From NCBI RefSeq assembly GCF_023736155.1, contig NZ_JAMLJJ010000005.1:1-64000 (forward strand): a stretch of 64,000 nt of DNA, written 5' to 3'. Below the pieces are notes generated by a model. It saw only the letters and a list, made by a program, of their open reading frames with translations, ran no database searches and was not told the DNA's origin. Origin of the DNA: Larsenimonas salina (GTDB taxonomy: Bacteria > Pseudomonadota > Gammaproteobacteria > Pseudomonadales > Halomonadaceae). The stretch's first letter is position 1, and every line of letters starts with the position of its first letter. Position numbers and translations under genes: made by a program. Of the stretch, positions 33,734-43,200 are shown one piece after another.

Positions 33734-34607
33734 GCTCGTCCTCCACGCCATTGGTCAGCGTACCGATGCCATCAGCCTCGACCTCGATCACATCGCCCGG
33801 CTTGAGCCAGATCGGCGGATCGAAACGGGCGCCGGCGCCGGTCGGCGTGCCGCATACGATTACGTCGCCCGGCACCAGGGTGGTGAAGGTCGAGACGTAA
33901 TTCACGATGTAGCGGAAATCGAACATCATCCGCGAGGTGCGATCATTTTGACGAACCTCGCCGTTGACGCGGGTGGTCAGTTCGATGTCATCAAGCTGAT
34001 CCGCGCGCTTGAACGGCACAAGCCAGGGGCCGATGGCACCGGTGGCGTCGAAGTTCTTGCCCTGCGTTACGTTGAACTTGGCATGACGCACCCAGTCGCG
34101 AATGGTGCCTTCGTTGCACAGTGTGAGTGCGGCGATGTGCTCGTAGGCCTTCTCGCGGGAAATCCGGCGGCCGCCCTTGCCGATCACGATGGTGACTTCG
34201 CCTTCGTAGTCGAGCTGGTCGCTTTCCGGCGGTCGCACCAGGTTCTCGTTATGGCCGACGAAGCTTCTAGGGAAACGAATGAACAGTGACGGTTTGCTCG
34301 GGGCGGCCTGGCCGTCCTTGTATTCCTCATTGCGCGAGGGGAAGTTGACCCCGACGCAGATCAGCTTTTCGGGATTGGTGATCGGAATCAGGAAGGTGAC
34401 GTCATCTTCGCGGTAGCTCGGGCTGCGGCCTTCTGCAACGGTCAGAAGCTCGTCGATGGCACCGGCCTCGATCACTTCCTTGAGGCCCTTGAAGCGAGTG
34501 CCGAATTCCGGCGTCAGATCGACGATGCCCTCGTCGGTGACGACCCCAAAACGGTCGGCGCCGTTAGCGCGAAAGGCCGCGAGACGAGGAGGAAGGGCGT
34601 TATTCAT
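33720..34607 (-). CDS. hpaG: fumarylacetoacetate-hydrolase-family enzyme (HpaG-like)
   Basis: This 295-residue protein has one FAH domain (about 80-290): KLICVGVNFPSRNEEY, a metal Glu in QLDYEGEVTIVIGKGGR, CNEGTIRDWVRH, GKNFDATGAIGPW, GDVIVCGTPTGAG. In E. coli HpaG, two such domains are fused and catalyse decarboxylation of 5-oxo-pent-3-ene-1,2,5-tricarboxylate and isomerisation of the product. Here only one domain is encoded, and no second copy lies in the window. It may perform both steps as a homodimer, or the partner is elsewhere. It starts behind GGAGATAGCCC and overlaps hpaH. Confidence 0.85.
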   Translation of the reverse strand: MNNALPPRLAAFRANGADRFGVVTDEGIVDLTPEFGTRFKGLKEVIEAGAIDELLTVAEGRSPSYREDDVTFLIPITNPEKLICVGVNFPSRNEEYKDGQAAPSKPSLFIRFPRSFVGHNENLVRPPESDQLDYEGEVTIVIGKGGRRISREKAYEHIAALTLCNEGTIRDWVRHAKFNVTQGKNFDATGAIGPWLVPFKRADQLDDIELTTRVNGEVRQNDRTSRMMFDFRYIVNYVSTFTTLVPGDVIVCGTPTGAGARFDPPIWLKPGDVIEVEADGIGTLTNGVEDEHGTD

Positions 34608-34622
34608 GGGCTATCTCCTGGC

Positions 34623-34642
34623 GGCCCGAGCGCACTCGGGCC
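34623..34642. other. intercistronic hairpin between hpaD2 and hpaG
   Basis: GGCCCGAG pairs with CTCGGGCC across a CGCA loop. It sits in the 89-bp gap between two genes of the same operon. It has no U-run in the operon direction, so a role in mRNA processing or stability is more likely than termination. Confidence 0.45.
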
Positions 34643-34696
34643 TTTTGAATCATGGGGCGACGTGTGTGACGGTCGTTTGTACGTATACCCGTTGGC

Positions 34697-35677
34697 TCAG
34701 GGCGCGACAATTGGCGTGGCGTTGAGCTGGGAATCCACCGGTTCAAGGTTCTCGAATTCGGAGCCGTGCTCGAACCAGGACCGCGGTGCTGCTGCGCCCC
34801 AGAGGGTCTGGCGTTGCGGATCCTTCAGATCCCACTTGATCGCTTCCAGGTCCGGGTCGACGGTCTGGTAGTCCGAGCAGTAGATCTCGATGCGGTGGCC
34901 GTCCGGGTCGAGGATGTAGAGGAAGAACGCGTTGGAGATGCCGTGGCGGCCCGGGCCGCGCTCGATGTTGTCGACGTAGCCGGTTGTGGCCATCAGGTCG
35001 CACAGATCGATGATGTTGAGCGGTGTCGGGACCCAGAACGCAGTATGGTGCAGGCGCGGGCCGCGGCCATTGGTGAAGGCCATGTCGTGTACGCCGCCCT
35101 TGCGGTGCGTCCAGGCCGCCCACAGCTTGCCGCTTTCCTCGTCCTCGGTGTACTCGGTCACGCGAAAGCCGAGCTGGTTGTAGAACGCGACCGCTTCATC
35201 GACGTTGGGCGAAAATAGATTGAAATGGTCGATGCGCAGCGGCTTGACGCCTTTGTAGAGCGCGTACTGCTGATGAATCGGAGCGAGCCGGTCCATCTTG
35301 AAATACAGCTCGATCGGCACGTCGAAGCAGTCGGTGGTGCGAAGCGTGCGGCCCTGATAGGGGCGTTCGACCCACTCGACCGGATGGCCGTTCTTTTTGA
35401 ACCAGTCGTGGGCCTTGTCGAGCTCCTGCTCATCGAACACCTTGAACGACAGCGACTTCACGACCGCACTGTCGCTTTTTTCCAGCACGATACAGTGGTG
35501 GCCGCGTTCTTCCATGGCGCGCAGGTAGATGCGGCTGTCGTCCTCGTCGGTGACCTGAAGGCCGAGCGTGTCGACGTAGAAGTGACGGCTCTTGGCCAGG
35601 TCGCTGACGCCGAACACGACGTGGCTCAGGCGAATGATGTTGAATTCGGGGTAAAGATTGGGCGTTGGAATGGGCAT
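34697..35677 (-). CDS. homoprotocatechuate 2,3-dioxygenase, VOC (type I) form
   Basis: This 326-residue extradiol dioxygenase is of the vicinal-oxygen-chelate type, related to the Brevibacterium/Arthrobacter homoprotocatechuate dioxygenases. Two glyoxalase-like modules are visible. The iron ligands of the C-terminal module are His in LRIDHFNLFS, His in RLHHTAFWV and Glu in GHRIEIYCSDY. It is unrelated in fold to the LigB-type HpaD at 31027 but predicted to carry out the same ring cleavage. The start at 35677 follows CAGGAGTCTCATC. It sits between hpaE and hpaG in the operon. The two could differ in oxygen affinity, metal use or substrate range. Confidence 0.88.
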   Translation of the reverse strand: MPIPTPNLYPEFNIIRLSHVVFGVSDLAKSRHFYVDTLGLQVTDEDDSRIYLRAMEERGHHCIVLEKSDSAVVKSLSFKVFDEQELDKAHDWFKKNGHPVEWVERPYQGRTLRTTDCFDVPIELYFKMDRLAPIHQQYALYKGVKPLRIDHFNLFSPNVDEAVAFYNQLGFRVTEYTEDEESGKLWAAWTHRKGGVHDMAFTNGRGPRLHHTAFWVPTPLNIIDLCDLMATTGYVDNIERGPGRHGISNAFFLYILDPDGHRIEIYCSDYQTVDPDLEAIKWDLKDPQRQTLWGAAAPRSWFEHGSEFENLEPVDSQLNATPIVAP

Positions 35678-35748
35678 GATGAGACTCCTGATGTTGGACA
35701 ATAAATGTTCGTCAGGCAGGACGGCGTGCGCCGCCCTGCGTGGTGACA

Positions 35749-37257
35749 TCACCCGAGCTTCGGCACCTTGTGGGCCTTGCGCGGGAAGGAGACGTTGACG
35801 GTCTCCATGTAGAAGTCGAACGACCAGTCACCGCCGTCGCGGCCGATGCCGGACGATTTCACGCCGCCAAACGGCGACTCCAGGTGACGAACGTTTTCGG
35901 AGTTGACCCAGATCATGCCGGCTTCCAGCTCATCGGTCAGGCGCATGGCGCGGTCGAGGTCGTTGGTCCAGAGGTAGGCGGCAAGGCCGTACTGAGTGTC
36001 ATTGGCCAGGCGCAGCGCTTCCTCTTCATCCTTGAACGAAATGGCGGTCAGTACCGGGCCGAAGATCTCTTCCTGGGCGACCGTCATGTCGTTGGTGGCG
36101 TTGGTAAAGAGCGTCGGGCGCACGAAGCAGCCTTCATCGCTTGCCTTCTCACCGCCGGCGGCAATGGTGGCCCCTTCTTCACGGGCCTTGTCGAAGTACG
36201 ACAGTACCTTCTCTTCGTGCTCGGGGTGAATCAGCGGGCCGACGACGGTGTCGGGGTCGAGCGGATGGCCGACCTTGACGCCGTTGGCGACTTCCGCCAC
36301 GCGGCGGGTGACTTCCTCGTAAATGCTTTCCTGCACCAAAAGGCGTGAGGAGGACGTGCAGCGTTCACCGTTGAGCGAGTAGATCATGAAGGTGGCCGCA
36401 TTGACGGCGCGCTCGATGTCGGCGTCGTCGAACACGATCACCGGGTTCTTGCCGCCAAGCTCGAAGTGGAAGCGTTTAAGCGTCGGCGCGGCCTGAGCCA
36501 TGATCAGCTGACCGGTGCGGCTTTCGCCGACAAAGGCGACCGCCTTGATGCCGGGGTGTTCGGTCAGGGCCTTGCCGGCGTCTTCGCCCATGCCGTTGAC
36601 CAGGTTCAGAACGCCTTTCGGGAGTCCGGCTTCCTCGGCGATTTCGACCAGGAGCTTGGCGGTCATCGGCGAGAACTCGGCCGGCTTGTGCACCACGGTG
36701 CAGCCAGAGGCCAGCGCCGGCGCGATTTTCCAGGTCGAGAGCATGAACGGCGTGTTCCACGGCGTAATGACACCGATCGGCCCCAGCGGGCGCTTGGAGG
36801 TCACGTTCATCTGGGTGTCGTTTCGAAGTGACAGTCCGTCCTCGGCCTGGGGCGCTCGGTCGGCGAAGAAGCGGAAGTTGGCCGCCCCGCGCACTGCCGC
36901 TTTTGACATGAAGCGAAGCGACTGGCCGGTGTCCATGCACTCGGTAAAGGCGATTTCCTCGGCGCGGGCCTCAATGGCTTCCGCGACCTTGATCAGAATC
37001 TCGCGGCGCTCCTTGCCCGGGGTCTTGCTCCAGGTCTTGAACGCCTTTTCCGCAGCCTTCACGGCGCGGTCGATGTCACTGGCACCGCCGTGAGCGACGT
37101 CGGCAAGCGGGGCGAGATCGACCGGGGAGATCGTTTCGAACGTCTTGCCGGAATCGGCAGGCACCGATTCGCCGTTGATGTGGTTCAAAACACCCTGTTC
37201 GCGAAAACGCTTCATGTAGTCCTGCGCGCGGGCGATGTTGTCGTTCAATTGGCTCAT
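35749..37257 (-). CDS. hpaE: 5-carboxymethyl-2-hydroxymuconate semialdehyde dehydrogenase
   Basis: This 502-residue NAD-dependent aldehyde dehydrogenase oxidises the ring-cleavage product. It has the catalytic Glu in FELGGKNPVIV, the nucleophile Cys in YSLNGERCTSSSRLLV and HpaE-type sequence throughout (INGESVPADSGKTFETISPVD, WVNSENVRHLESPFGGVKSSG). The start at 37257 follows TGGAGGATTCTTG. It follows hpaF by 28 bp and precedes the VOC dioxygenase. Confidence 0.92.
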   Translation of the reverse strand: MSQLNDNIARAQDYMKRFREQGVLNHINGESVPADSGKTFETISPVDLAPLADVAHGGASDIDRAVKAAEKAFKTWSKTPGKERREILIKVAEAIEARAEEIAFTECMDTGQSLRFMSKAAVRGAANFRFFADRAPQAEDGLSLRNDTQMNVTSKRPLGPIGVITPWNTPFMLSTWKIAPALASGCTVVHKPAEFSPMTAKLLVEIAEEAGLPKGVLNLVNGMGEDAGKALTEHPGIKAVAFVGESRTGQLIMAQAAPTLKRFHFELGGKNPVIVFDDADIERAVNAATFMIYSLNGERCTSSSRLLVQESIYEEVTRRVAEVANGVKVGHPLDPDTVVGPLIHPEHEEKVLSYFDKAREEGATIAAGGEKASDEGCFVRPTLFTNATNDMTVAQEEIFGPVLTAISFKDEEEALRLANDTQYGLAAYLWTNDLDRAMRLTDELEAGMIWVNSENVRHLESPFGGVKSSGIGRDGGDWSFDFYMETVNVSFPRKAHKVPKLG

Positions 37258-37285
37258 CAAGAATCCTCCAGAGGGGGCGTGGGGC

Positions 37286-37672
37286 TCACTGTTTGGACAG
37301 CCGGGTGTGGATCGGGGTGTCTTTCCAGCTCAGCGCGGCATCGATTTCGCGGATTTCAAGCGACAGGGCGAAATGTGGTGTTGAAAGCGGAGCAGCAAGC
37401 GCGCTCTGTACGGCCGCGAACAATCGCTCGCCGGCGGCCTTCAGATCACTTTGAGTGCGGCCACTGCCTACGCTCAGGGTCATTGCCAGAAAGTCGTTGT
37501 CTGGGTGGTCGTCCGCCACGATGCAGTGATCCGCGGCAAAGGCACGGACGCGAATGCCGGCCAGCGGAAAGAGCTCGGACTCCGCCATCACCTGGTAGGC
37601 GGCGCGGCAGACCTCGCGTACATCGACGCGCTGTTCGAGACCGGGTGAGTATTCGATATGCAAATGAGGCAC
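37286..37672 (-). CDS. hpaF: 5-carboxymethyl-2-hydroxymuconate delta-isomerase
   Basis: This 128-residue enzyme is of the CHMI family in the tautomerase superfamily. The start is GTG at 37672, not the ATG 11 codons upstream: AAGGAGAACGAC precedes the GTG, and the next codon is proline (PHLHIEYSPGLE), which becomes the catalytic N-terminal Pro after Met removal. An upstream start would bury that residue. The rest fits the family (VRAFAADHCIVADDHPDNDF, HFALSLEIREID). It is the first gene of the hpaFED2GH operon, facing a TTAA-N4-TTAA palindrome 56 bp upstream. Confidence 0.92.
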   Translation of the reverse strand: MPHLHIEYSPGLEQRVDVREVCRAAYQVMAESELFPLAGIRVRAFAADHCIVADDHPDNDFLAMTLSVGSGRTQSDLKAAGERLFAAVQSALAAPLSTPHFALSLEIREIDAALSWKDTPIHTRLSKQ

Positions 37673-37727
37673 GTCGTTCTCCTTGAAAGCCTGCGGTGTG
37701 TGCAAACGACCAGGTCAGACTTGGATC

Positions 37728-37741
37728 GTTAACATATTAAC
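37728..37741. promoter_or_regulatory. TTAA-N4-TTAA palindrome, hpaF/mobA intergenic region
   Basis: GTTAA-CATA-TTAAC is a perfect dyad in the 414-bp gap between divergent hpaF and mobA, 56 bp from the hpaF start. It has the same form as the sites at 40130, 43367 and 50971. The rest of 37742-38086 shows only an isolated half site (ATTAACGAG near 37875). Confidence 0.6.
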
Positions 37742-38086
37742 AATGATCCGTCGGTTTCCTGTCAAGCGTCTGCGCCTAATCATTTCGATGTATACGATGA
37801 GGGTTCAGACAGGGCGTCTTCAATTGCGCCCAACAGCCGATATAGACGGTCAGCGCCCCGGATCGTTCACAGATTAACGAGTTCGTGAGGCGCTTGGATG
37901 ACAGGCCGACCAAGGTAGGGGGTGTATTTATGAAAAGTACAATCGAGTCCGCGTAAAACACATCCTCATCGACCCTGGTGGTCTTCAGCATGGAAGGGGT
38001 CAGGGCTTTTGAGCGTGCCTTGCGAGGCAATCACCGCGTGTGTCATGCGTCCAGCCGGAGCCGAATCGATCAATGAGGAGAAGACC

Positions 38087-39967
38087 ATGCAATTTCACCA
38101 TCACGGTTATGTATCGGGTGACCCCCGCGTTCAACCCGCGCTCGGCGAGGGGCTCGAGCGAAGCGATGCGCTGCCTGATGAGGTAGACGTATTGATCGTT
38201 GGCACCGGGCCTGCCGGCATGATCATGGCCGCGCAGCTGGCGCAGTTCCCCCATATTCGCACCCGCATCATCGAGCGCCGCGCCGGCCGGCTCGAGATCG
38301 GCCACGCCGATGGCATTCAGGCGCGAAGCGTCGAGACCTTTCAGGCCTTCGGCTTTGCCGGTCGCATCACCGCCGAGGCGTATCGCATCACCGAAATGGC
38401 CTTCTGGAAGCCGGACCCGGATCAGCCCGAGCACATCATTCGCACCGCTCGTACGCTTGATGATCCGGAAGGCATCAGCGAATTTCCTCACCTGATCGTT
38501 AACCAGGCTCGCGTGCTCGACTATCTGGCTGAATCCGCTGCCAATGGTCCGGCGCGCATCCGCCCGGACTTCGGCATCGAGTTCAAGGGGCTTGAGGTCG
38601 ACGGGGAGGGTGACTATCCCGTAAGCGTCGCGCTCAAGCACGTTGCCGGCCCGGACGAGGGTCGTGAGCGCACGGTGCGTGCCAAATGCGTTGTCGGCTG
38701 TGACGGCGCGCGAAGCGGTGTGCGCAGCGCCATCGGCTGCACCCTCGCTGGCGATCAGGCCAACCACGCCTGGGGCGTGATGGACGTGCTGGCGCGCACG
38801 GATTTCCCGGATATCCGTACCAAGTGCGCCATTCAGTCCCATTCCGGCGGCAGCATCCTGTTGATCCCGCGCGAGGGCGGGCACCTGTTTCGAATGTACG
38901 TCGATCTTGGCGAAGTGCCGGCCGATGGCAGTAACGCCGTGCGCAACACGCCGATCGAGCAGATCATCGCCAAGGCCAACGAGATTCTCACACCCTACAC
39001 GCTCGACGTTCGAAACGTGGCCTGGCACAGCGTCTACGAGGTTGGCCATCGCCTGACCGACCGCTTCGACGACGTCGAGAATCCGGATTCCGGGCGTCTG
39101 CCGCGGGTGTTCATCACGGGTGACGCCTGCCACACCCACAGTGCCAAGGCCGGTCAGGGCATGAATGTCTCGATGCAGGACGGTTTCAATCTGGGCTGGA
39201 AGCTCGGCTACGTGCTGTCCGGTCGCAGCCCGGCGAGTCTGCTCTCGACCTACTCCGCCGAGCGTCAGGTGGTCGCCAAGAATCTGATCGATTTCGACAA
39301 GCAGTGGTCGACGATGATGGCCAAGCGCCCGGAAGAGTTCGAAAACCCGGGGGAGCTGGAAGAGTTCTACACCCGCACCATCGAGTTTCCGGCAGGTTTC
39401 ATGACCGAGTATGAGCCGTCGCTGATCACCAACGACGCCGATCATCAGGCGCTTGCGTCCGGCTTCCCCATCGGCAAGCGCTTCAAGTCGGCGATGGTGT
39501 CACGCGTGTGTGACGGCAACCCGCTGCAGCTTGGGCATCAGGCCAAGGCCGACGGCCGGTGGCGCCTCTATGTGTTTGCCGATGCTGCCGCCCCCGAGGC
39601 GGACTCGAAGACCAGAAGCCTTGCCGAATGGCTGGCACATTCAAGCGACTCGCCGCTCAACGTGTCGTTCCCCAACGGCAGTTCGTGGGTCGATTGGTTC
39701 GACATCAAGGTGATCTATCAGCAGCGCCATGAAGATATCGCCATCCAGGAGGTGCCGAGCGTGTTCACGCCAGAGGTGGGGCCATTCGAGCTGACTGATC
39801 TTGAAAACGTGTTTGGCGTGGCCCCGGGGGAAGATATTTTCGACGCCCGTGGCATCGACCGTGACGGCGCAGTAGTGGTGGTGCGACCCGATCAGTACGT
39901 GGCCGATGTGCTGCCACTCTCCCACGCCGACCGCCTCGCCGAGCTGTTCCTGCGCCTTCAGGCGTAA
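38087..39967 (+). CDS. FAD aromatic hydroxylase, MobA-like (3-hydroxybenzoate 4-monooxygenase type)
   Basis: This 626-residue group A flavoprotein monooxygenase hydroxylates a phenolic acid next to its OH. It has FAD motif VLIVGTGPAGMIMAAQL at about 35, the DG motif VVGCDGARSGVRSAIG, the second FAD motif VFITGDACHTHSAKAGQG, and a C-terminal thioredoxin-like dimerisation domain of the phenol hydroxylase type. Length and sequence fit 3-hydroxybenzoate 4-monooxygenase (MobA). The start at 38087 follows GAGGAGAAGACC. It is divergent from hpaF. Because no hpaBC hydroxylase is present, it may instead hydroxylate 3- or 4-hydroxyphenylacetate to homoprotocatechuate. The family call is firm, the substrate is not. 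Confidence 0.8.
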   Translation: MQFHHHGYVSGDPRVQPALGEGLERSDALPDEVDVLIVGTGPAGMIMAAQLAQFPHIRTRIIERRAGRLEIGHADGIQARSVETFQAFGFAGRITAEAYRITEMAFWKPDPDQPEHIIRTARTLDDPEGISEFPHLIVNQARVLDYLAESAANGPARIRPDFGIEFKGLEVDGEGDYPVSVALKHVAGPDEGRERTVRAKCVVGCDGARSGVRSAIGCTLAGDQANHAWGVMDVLARTDFPDIRTKCAIQSHSGGSILLIPREGGHLFRMYVDLGEVPADGSNAVRNTPIEQIIAKANEILTPYTLDVRNVAWHSVYEVGHRLTDRFDDVENPDSGRLPRVFITGDACHTHSAKAGQGMNVSMQDGFNLGWKLGYVLSGRSPASLLSTYSAERQVVAKNLIDFDKQWSTMMAKRPEEFENPGELEEFYTRTIEFPAGFMTEYEPSLITNDADHQALASGFPIGKRFKSAMVSRVCDGNPLQLGHQAKADGRWRLYVFADAAAPEADSKTRSLAEWLAHSSDSPLNVSFPNGSSWVDWFDIKVIYQQRHEDIAIQEVPSVFTPEVGPFELTDLENVFGVAPGEDIFDARGIDRDGAVVVVRPDQYVADVLPLSHADRLAELFLRLQA

Positions 39968-40000
39968 GCCAGGCGCAGCGTAGATGTCATGAAAATACAG

Positions 40001-40041
40001 CGCCCCAAGCCATGCTAGAGGCATGCGTCTCGGGGCGTTTG
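40001..40041 (+). terminator. terminator after the MobA-like gene
   Basis: CGCCCC (40001-40006) pairs with GGGGCG (40032-40037), with an inner GCATGC-type pairing, followed by TTTGTG. It lies 34 bp past the stop. Confidence 0.6.
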
Positions 40042-40129
40042 TGTTTGTAGTGGGTGATAGTGCGTAGAAAGATGCAATCAAGGTGTGTTCATAGGCGATA
40101 GGTGCAAGGCCTGTACATAAAGTCGAATA

Positions 40130-40143
40130 GTTAACTTGTTAAT
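40130..40143. promoter_or_regulatory. TTAA-N4-TTAA palindrome upstream of the P450 fusion
   Basis: GTTAA-CTTG-TTAAT lies 155 bp before the P450 start, inside an AT-rich pocket of an otherwise GC-rich gap. It is likely near the promoter. Confidence 0.55.
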
Positions 40144-40297
40144 AAAAATTTAGCGTGATCACCTCTTGGGCCATGGCAGGTCTTGTTTGGTTGCCTCGGG
40201 TGCGTCGTCATCGGCGGGCCTGAACGTGGCAACCGATTCAAGCCGCGCTGAGTGCGCTTGGCCGCTGACGCCGTTACCCGCTTCCCGTGGAGGTTAC

Positions 40298-43200
40298 ATG
40301 ACTACGCCGTTGATACCTCGCTCCGCCCCCGTGGCGGACTGGGTCGAGATCAAGACGCTTTATGACGATCCGTACCCGATCTACGAGCGCCTTCGCCGTG
40401 AGGGCGGTGTGCACTGGGTGCCTAGTGTCAATCGCTACCTGATCACAAGCTATGAGGCCGTGATTGCCACCGAGCACGATCAGGAGACGTTTTCCGCGAA
40501 TGAAAGGGACTCGCTTCAGATTCGGGCCATGGGGCATTCGATGCTGCGCCGAGACGACCCGGAACACTACCGTGAACGCCGGCAGTGGCAGAGCGTGTTC
40601 AAGCCAAACGCCGTCAAAAACGTCTGGACGCAGACCTTCCACGAAAAGGGCCGTGAGCAGCTGGCCCGCTTGATCGACAAGGGCCCGGGGTCGGATCTTG
40701 TCTGGGATTTTGCAGCACCGTTTGCAGCGGAATGCCTGAAATCGTTGCTGGGGCTTTACAACGCCACGGCCGAGGATCTGCAGCGCTGGTCGCAGACGTT
40801 GATCGACGCCACCGGCAACTACGCCGATGACCCCGATGTGTGGGCGGCCGGGAAGCGCTCTTTCGATGAAGTGGATGTCGCGCTCGACGAGATGCTCGAG
40901 TGGCACCTCAATAACCGCGACCACTCGTTGATCTCCTCGCTGCTGTCTTCGCCCGAAGATCAAATGCCGCTGGAAAAGATTCGCGCCAACATCAAGATGA
41001 GCATCGGCGGTGGACTCAACGAGCCGCGTGACGCCCTGGGCGTTGCGGCCTGGGCGATGCTGACCCACCCAGACCAGCGTCAGGCCGCCGAGCGCGACCC
41101 GAGCCTATGGTCGACGGTCTTCGATGAGACCATTCGCTGGATCGCGCCGATCGGCTTGTACTCGCGCCAGACCACCAAAAAGACCGTTCTGGCCGGCGTC
41201 GAACTGCCCGAGGGTGCCCGCCTTGGAATCTGCATCCTTTCAGCCAACCGCGATGAGTCGGTGTGGGACCGGGCGGATCAGTTCGATATCCACCGTGAGG
41301 TGAAGCCTCACCTGGCGTTCAGCAAGGGCACTCATGTCTGTCTTGGTGCGCGGGCAGCGCGGGCCCAGATCGCTGACGTGGCATTGCCTCTGCTTTTCAA
41401 CCATTTGAACGGGCTCAAGGTGGATCCTGGCCGCGAGCCTACCGTTGGAGGCTGGGTCTTTCGCGGCATGCTTTCCCTGCCGGTAACCTGGGACAGCGTC
41501 CGCCCGCTCGATAACAGCAGTGCTTCTGCCGTTGCCGGATCGGCCAGCGAGGCGCAGGCAGCGCCTCACGTCGCGATCGTGGGGTCGGGGCCGGCGGGCT
41601 GTTTCACGGCCAAGGAAGTTCAGCGCCGTATGCCCGGCGCCCATATTGATCTCATCGACCGGCTGCCGGTGCCCTATGGGCTGCTTCGCTACGGTGTCGC
41701 TGGCGATCACCAGGGCACCAAGGCGGTGGCGCGCCAGTTTGACCGTTTGTTCGATTCCCCCAACGTACGTTTTGTCGGCAACACCACCGTCGGCGATCAG
41801 GTCGCTTTTGATGAGCTGCGCGCCGGCTACGATGCGGTGGTGCTGGCAAGTGGGGTGCACGCCGACCGGGCGCTCGGTATTCCGGGCGAGACGCTTACCG
41901 GGGTTTGGGGCGCGGGCGGCATTACCCGAAGGCTCAACGGCCACCCGAATGAGACTGAGACCCCGACCCTTGGTCGGCGTGTGGCGATTGTGGGGCAGGG
42001 CAATGTGGCCATCGACGTGCTGCGGCTGCTGTCGGTTCGGTCAAAAGACCTCGAGGGCAGTGATATTGACGAGGGCGTACACGGTGCGCTGACGCGCGAC
42101 ATCGATACGCTTCACATTATCGGGCGCTCGAGCGCCGAAAAGGCGCGCTTCGACCCGGTCATGATTCGCGAACTGGGCCGCTTCTCGGGCATTCGCCACT
42201 GCGTGCATGGCGTCGAGCTTGACCGCGTGCCGGAAGGCAAGGATGCCCGATTGGACGCCTTGCGCACGCTGCCGGGCGTCGCGGGTGTCGAGGTCGACGG
42301 TACCGTGCGCATGAAGGTTGACTGGTGGTTCGAGACGGTGCCCGAGCAGATCGAAGGGCAGGCGCAGGTCGAAGGCGTGGCGCTGCGTCACGGCGGCGAC
42401 GTCGTCTCGCTTGAGGTGGACTCGGTCATTACCGCCATCGGTTTTGTGCCTGACCCGGAAAATGCCATTTCCAGGGCACTGGCTGAGCTTCCGAGCGCGT
42501 CCGAGAGTGGGCGCATCGAAGCCGGGCTGTATCTGGCCGGCTGGCTGCGCCGCAGCGCCCGCGGCACGATCCCCGACCAGCGCACCGATGCCCGGGCGTT
42601 GGCCGGGGTGATCGGCGCCGACATCGCCTCCGGCGACATTGCCTGTACGCGACAAGGGCTTGCGCCGCATGTGGAGGCCACCGACATCGACGGCTGGCGG
42701 CGGATCGATCAGCGCGAGCGCAGCGACGCCACGCCCGACCGCGTACGCACCAAGCTGTGCACGTTCGAGGCGCTTTTAAGCTCGGCGCGGGACACCTCGA
42801 TCGTCATCGATCGGGCGACCGACGGGGCGGCTGGCGAGAGTGACAGTCTGGGGGATCTGGCCGTCAGCATTCTATTCGGCACCGAATCCGGCAACGCCGA
42901 GCTTGTCGCCGAGGAACTCGAGCAGGCGCTTGAAGGCCGCTGCACGGTGGACATCGCCGATCTGGGCGACATCGAGCCGGACGATCTTGCCCCCGAGCGG
43001 TTTTACCTCATGGTCTGTTCGACCTACGGCGACGGCGACGTGCCGGGCGGGGCGAATGCGTTCTATCAGGCGCTGCGTGAGCGCGCACCGGACCTTGAAG
43101 GCATTCGCTTTGCAAGTCTTGGGCTTGGCGACAGCAGCTACGCCAAGACCTACTCCCGGGGCAGTGAGCTGCTTACCGAGGCGTTGACTGCCTGCGGTGC

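Noticed and set aside
38000-39445. Long open frame (481 codons) on the minus strand
   Set aside because: It is antisense to the MobA-like gene, lacks domain motifs and has a composition typical of shadow frames in GC-rich DNA.
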